NCBI GenBank assembly: GCA_026416755.1
Contig: JAOAEP010000074.1
Span: 1-14,662 of the forward strand
Direction of reading: 5' to 3'
DNA: 14,662 nucleotides
Source of the DNA: a bacterium
GTDB lineage: Bacteria; Ratteibacteria; UBA8468; B48-G9; JAFGKM01
The notes below the pieces were generated by a model. That model saw only the letters and a list, made by a program, of their open reading frames with translations. It was not told the origin of the DNA and made no database searches. Positions 13,917 through 14,662 of the stretch are shown here, one piece after another. The position numbers and the translations under genes were made by a program. Every line of letters begins with the position of its first letter. Within the stretch, counting starts at the first letter, position 1.

Positions 13917-14662
13917 CTACTTGTATTTATTAATGATTGCCATAAACTCTTCTTTTATTTTATCTAAATTTCCATCCTCTTTTGCTTCTATTCTGACAAC
14001 AAGAACAGGTTGAGTATTTGATGCTCTTACCAAAGCCCATCCATTAGGGAAATAAACTTTAACCCCATCAATATCATTTATTTTAAATCTGTCTGAATAA
14101 AAACTTTTTACCCTTTCAACTATTTCAAACTTTTTATCATCTCCAACTTCTATTCTAATTTCTGGAGTGGAAGGATAAATATTAACATTATTAAAAAATT
14201 CAGATAGTTTTTTATTTTTATTGTCTAGTATTCTTAATAATCTTAAAGCAGCATATATGGCGTCATCATAACCAAAATATTCATCTCTAAAATATAAATG
14301 CCCTGAATACTCTCCAGCAATAGGTGCTTTTTCTTCATGCAATTTATTTTCTATTAAAGAATGACCTGTTTTCCACTCAATAGGAATACCCCCCATTTTT
14401 TCTATTTCTTCTTCAAGTGCTTTTGAACATTTGACATCAAATATAATTTTACTTTTTTTATTTTTCTCAAGGACTTCAAAAGAATAAACTATTAATAAAA
14501 GGTCACCAAATAAAATATTACCTTTATCATCTATAACCCCAAGCCGGTCTCCATCTCCATCAAACCCAAATCCACAATCAAGATTTAATTCTTTAACTTT
14601 CTCTTTGAGTTCCTTTAAGTTTTCTGGGACAATAGGGTCTGGTAAATGGTTTGGAAAAGTTC
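13917..14662 (-). CDS. Phosphomannomutase/phosphoglucomutase, C-terminal part
   Basis: This alpha-D-phosphohexomutase moves phosphate between C1 and C6 of mannose or glucose, feeding GDP-mannose, UDP-glucose or other nucleotide sugars for glycans. The frame is open to the right edge, so the N-terminal domain with the catalytic phosphoserine is outside the window. Visible here are FPNHLPDP, the magnesium loop FDGDGDR (14544-14564), the sugar-binding loop GEYSGH (usual GEMSGH), and the phosphate-binding RASNTQPVLVVR near the C terminus. The ATG at 14394-14396 is internal, because homology continues well upstream of it. The RASNTQP and TGHSLI motifs are those of the bifunctional ManB/AlgC-type mutases rather than GlmM. 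Its TAG lies 17 bases before the next gene, so it probably heads or belongs to the operon with the small cysteine protein, the thioredoxin and pilB. Confidence 0.93.
   Translation of the reverse strand, partial: TFPNHLPDPIVPENLKELKEKVKELNLDCGFGFDGDGDRLGVIDDKGNILFGDLLLIVYSFEVLEKNKKSKIIFDVKCSKALEEEIEKMGGIPIEWKTGHSLIENKLHEEKAPIAGEYSGHLYFRDEYFGYDDAIYAALRLLRILDNKNKKLSEFFNNVNIYPSTPEIRIEVGDDKKFEIVERVKSFYSDRFKINDIDGVKVYFPNGWALVRASNTQPVLVVRIEAKEDGNLDKIKEEFMAIINKYK

Noticed and set aside
13688..13967. Plus-strand frames opposite the 66-residue cysteine protein
   Set aside because: The minus-strand frame has a strong ribosome site, operon spacing and paired cysteines, while the plus-strand frames have none of these.
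1..14662. tRNA, rRNA, CRISPR, insertion sequence or prophage content
   Set aside because: Read for these on both strands; no cloverleaf-like gene, repeat array, transposase or terminal inverted repeat apart from the adapter was found, and there is hardly any non-coding space.

Overview
The window is AT-rich and gene-dense, carrying twelve protein genes plus one open gene at each edge region, with almost no intergenic DNA. No rRNA, tRNA, CRISPR array or transposon was seen. The standard genetic code fits every frame. The best taxonomic guess is an uncultivated anaerobic bacterium using the Wood-Ljungdahl pathway, because it has a bacterial-type acetyl-CoA synthase beside a CODH catalytic subunit. 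The GH106-like glycosidase, the DUF5674 protein and the low GC are compatible with PVC-related candidate phyla such as Omnitrophota or a similar lineage, but that placement is a low-confidence inference. The first 19 bases are a Tn5/Nextera mosaic-end sequence, so the left edge is a library artefact and the first gene is cut there.

Left block (+, 20-3578): the 3' part of the CODH catalytic subunit (acsA/cooS type), a DUF5674 protein, a conserved helical protein of unknown function, and acetyl-CoA synthase acsB. All four reading frames overlap, so this is one translationally coupled operon for CO2 reduction and acetyl-CoA synthesis. Two uncharacterised genes sit between the two enzyme subunits.

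Middle block (-, 10813 down to 3580): a chain of five overlapping genes read as Ser/Thr kinase, histone-deacetylase-family amidohydrolase, GH106-like glycosidase, stand-alone homocysteine S-methyltransferase domain, and a PriA-like primosomal protein. The PriA has lost its Walker A, DEEH, SAT and QxxGRxGR motifs but keeps all eight zinc-binding cysteines. The acsB and priA stop codons face each other with one base between them.

Right block: a PilZ-domain protein (+, 10923-11552) is divergent from the kinase operon and convergent with a minus-strand operon. That operon is read as phosphomannomutase/phosphoglucomutase (open at the right edge), a 66-residue cysteine-rich protein, a TlpA-like exported thioredoxin, and a PilB/GspE assembly ATPase. 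It mixes sugar-phosphate supply for surface glycans, envelope redox and pilus or secretion power. The PilZ protein next to PilB suggests c-di-GMP control of surface behaviour, as inference only.

The observations most worth following are the motif-by-motif erasure of helicase function in PriA, the DUF5674 plus helical-protein pair inside the CODH/ACS operon, and the unusual kinase/deacetylase/glycosidase gene chain.
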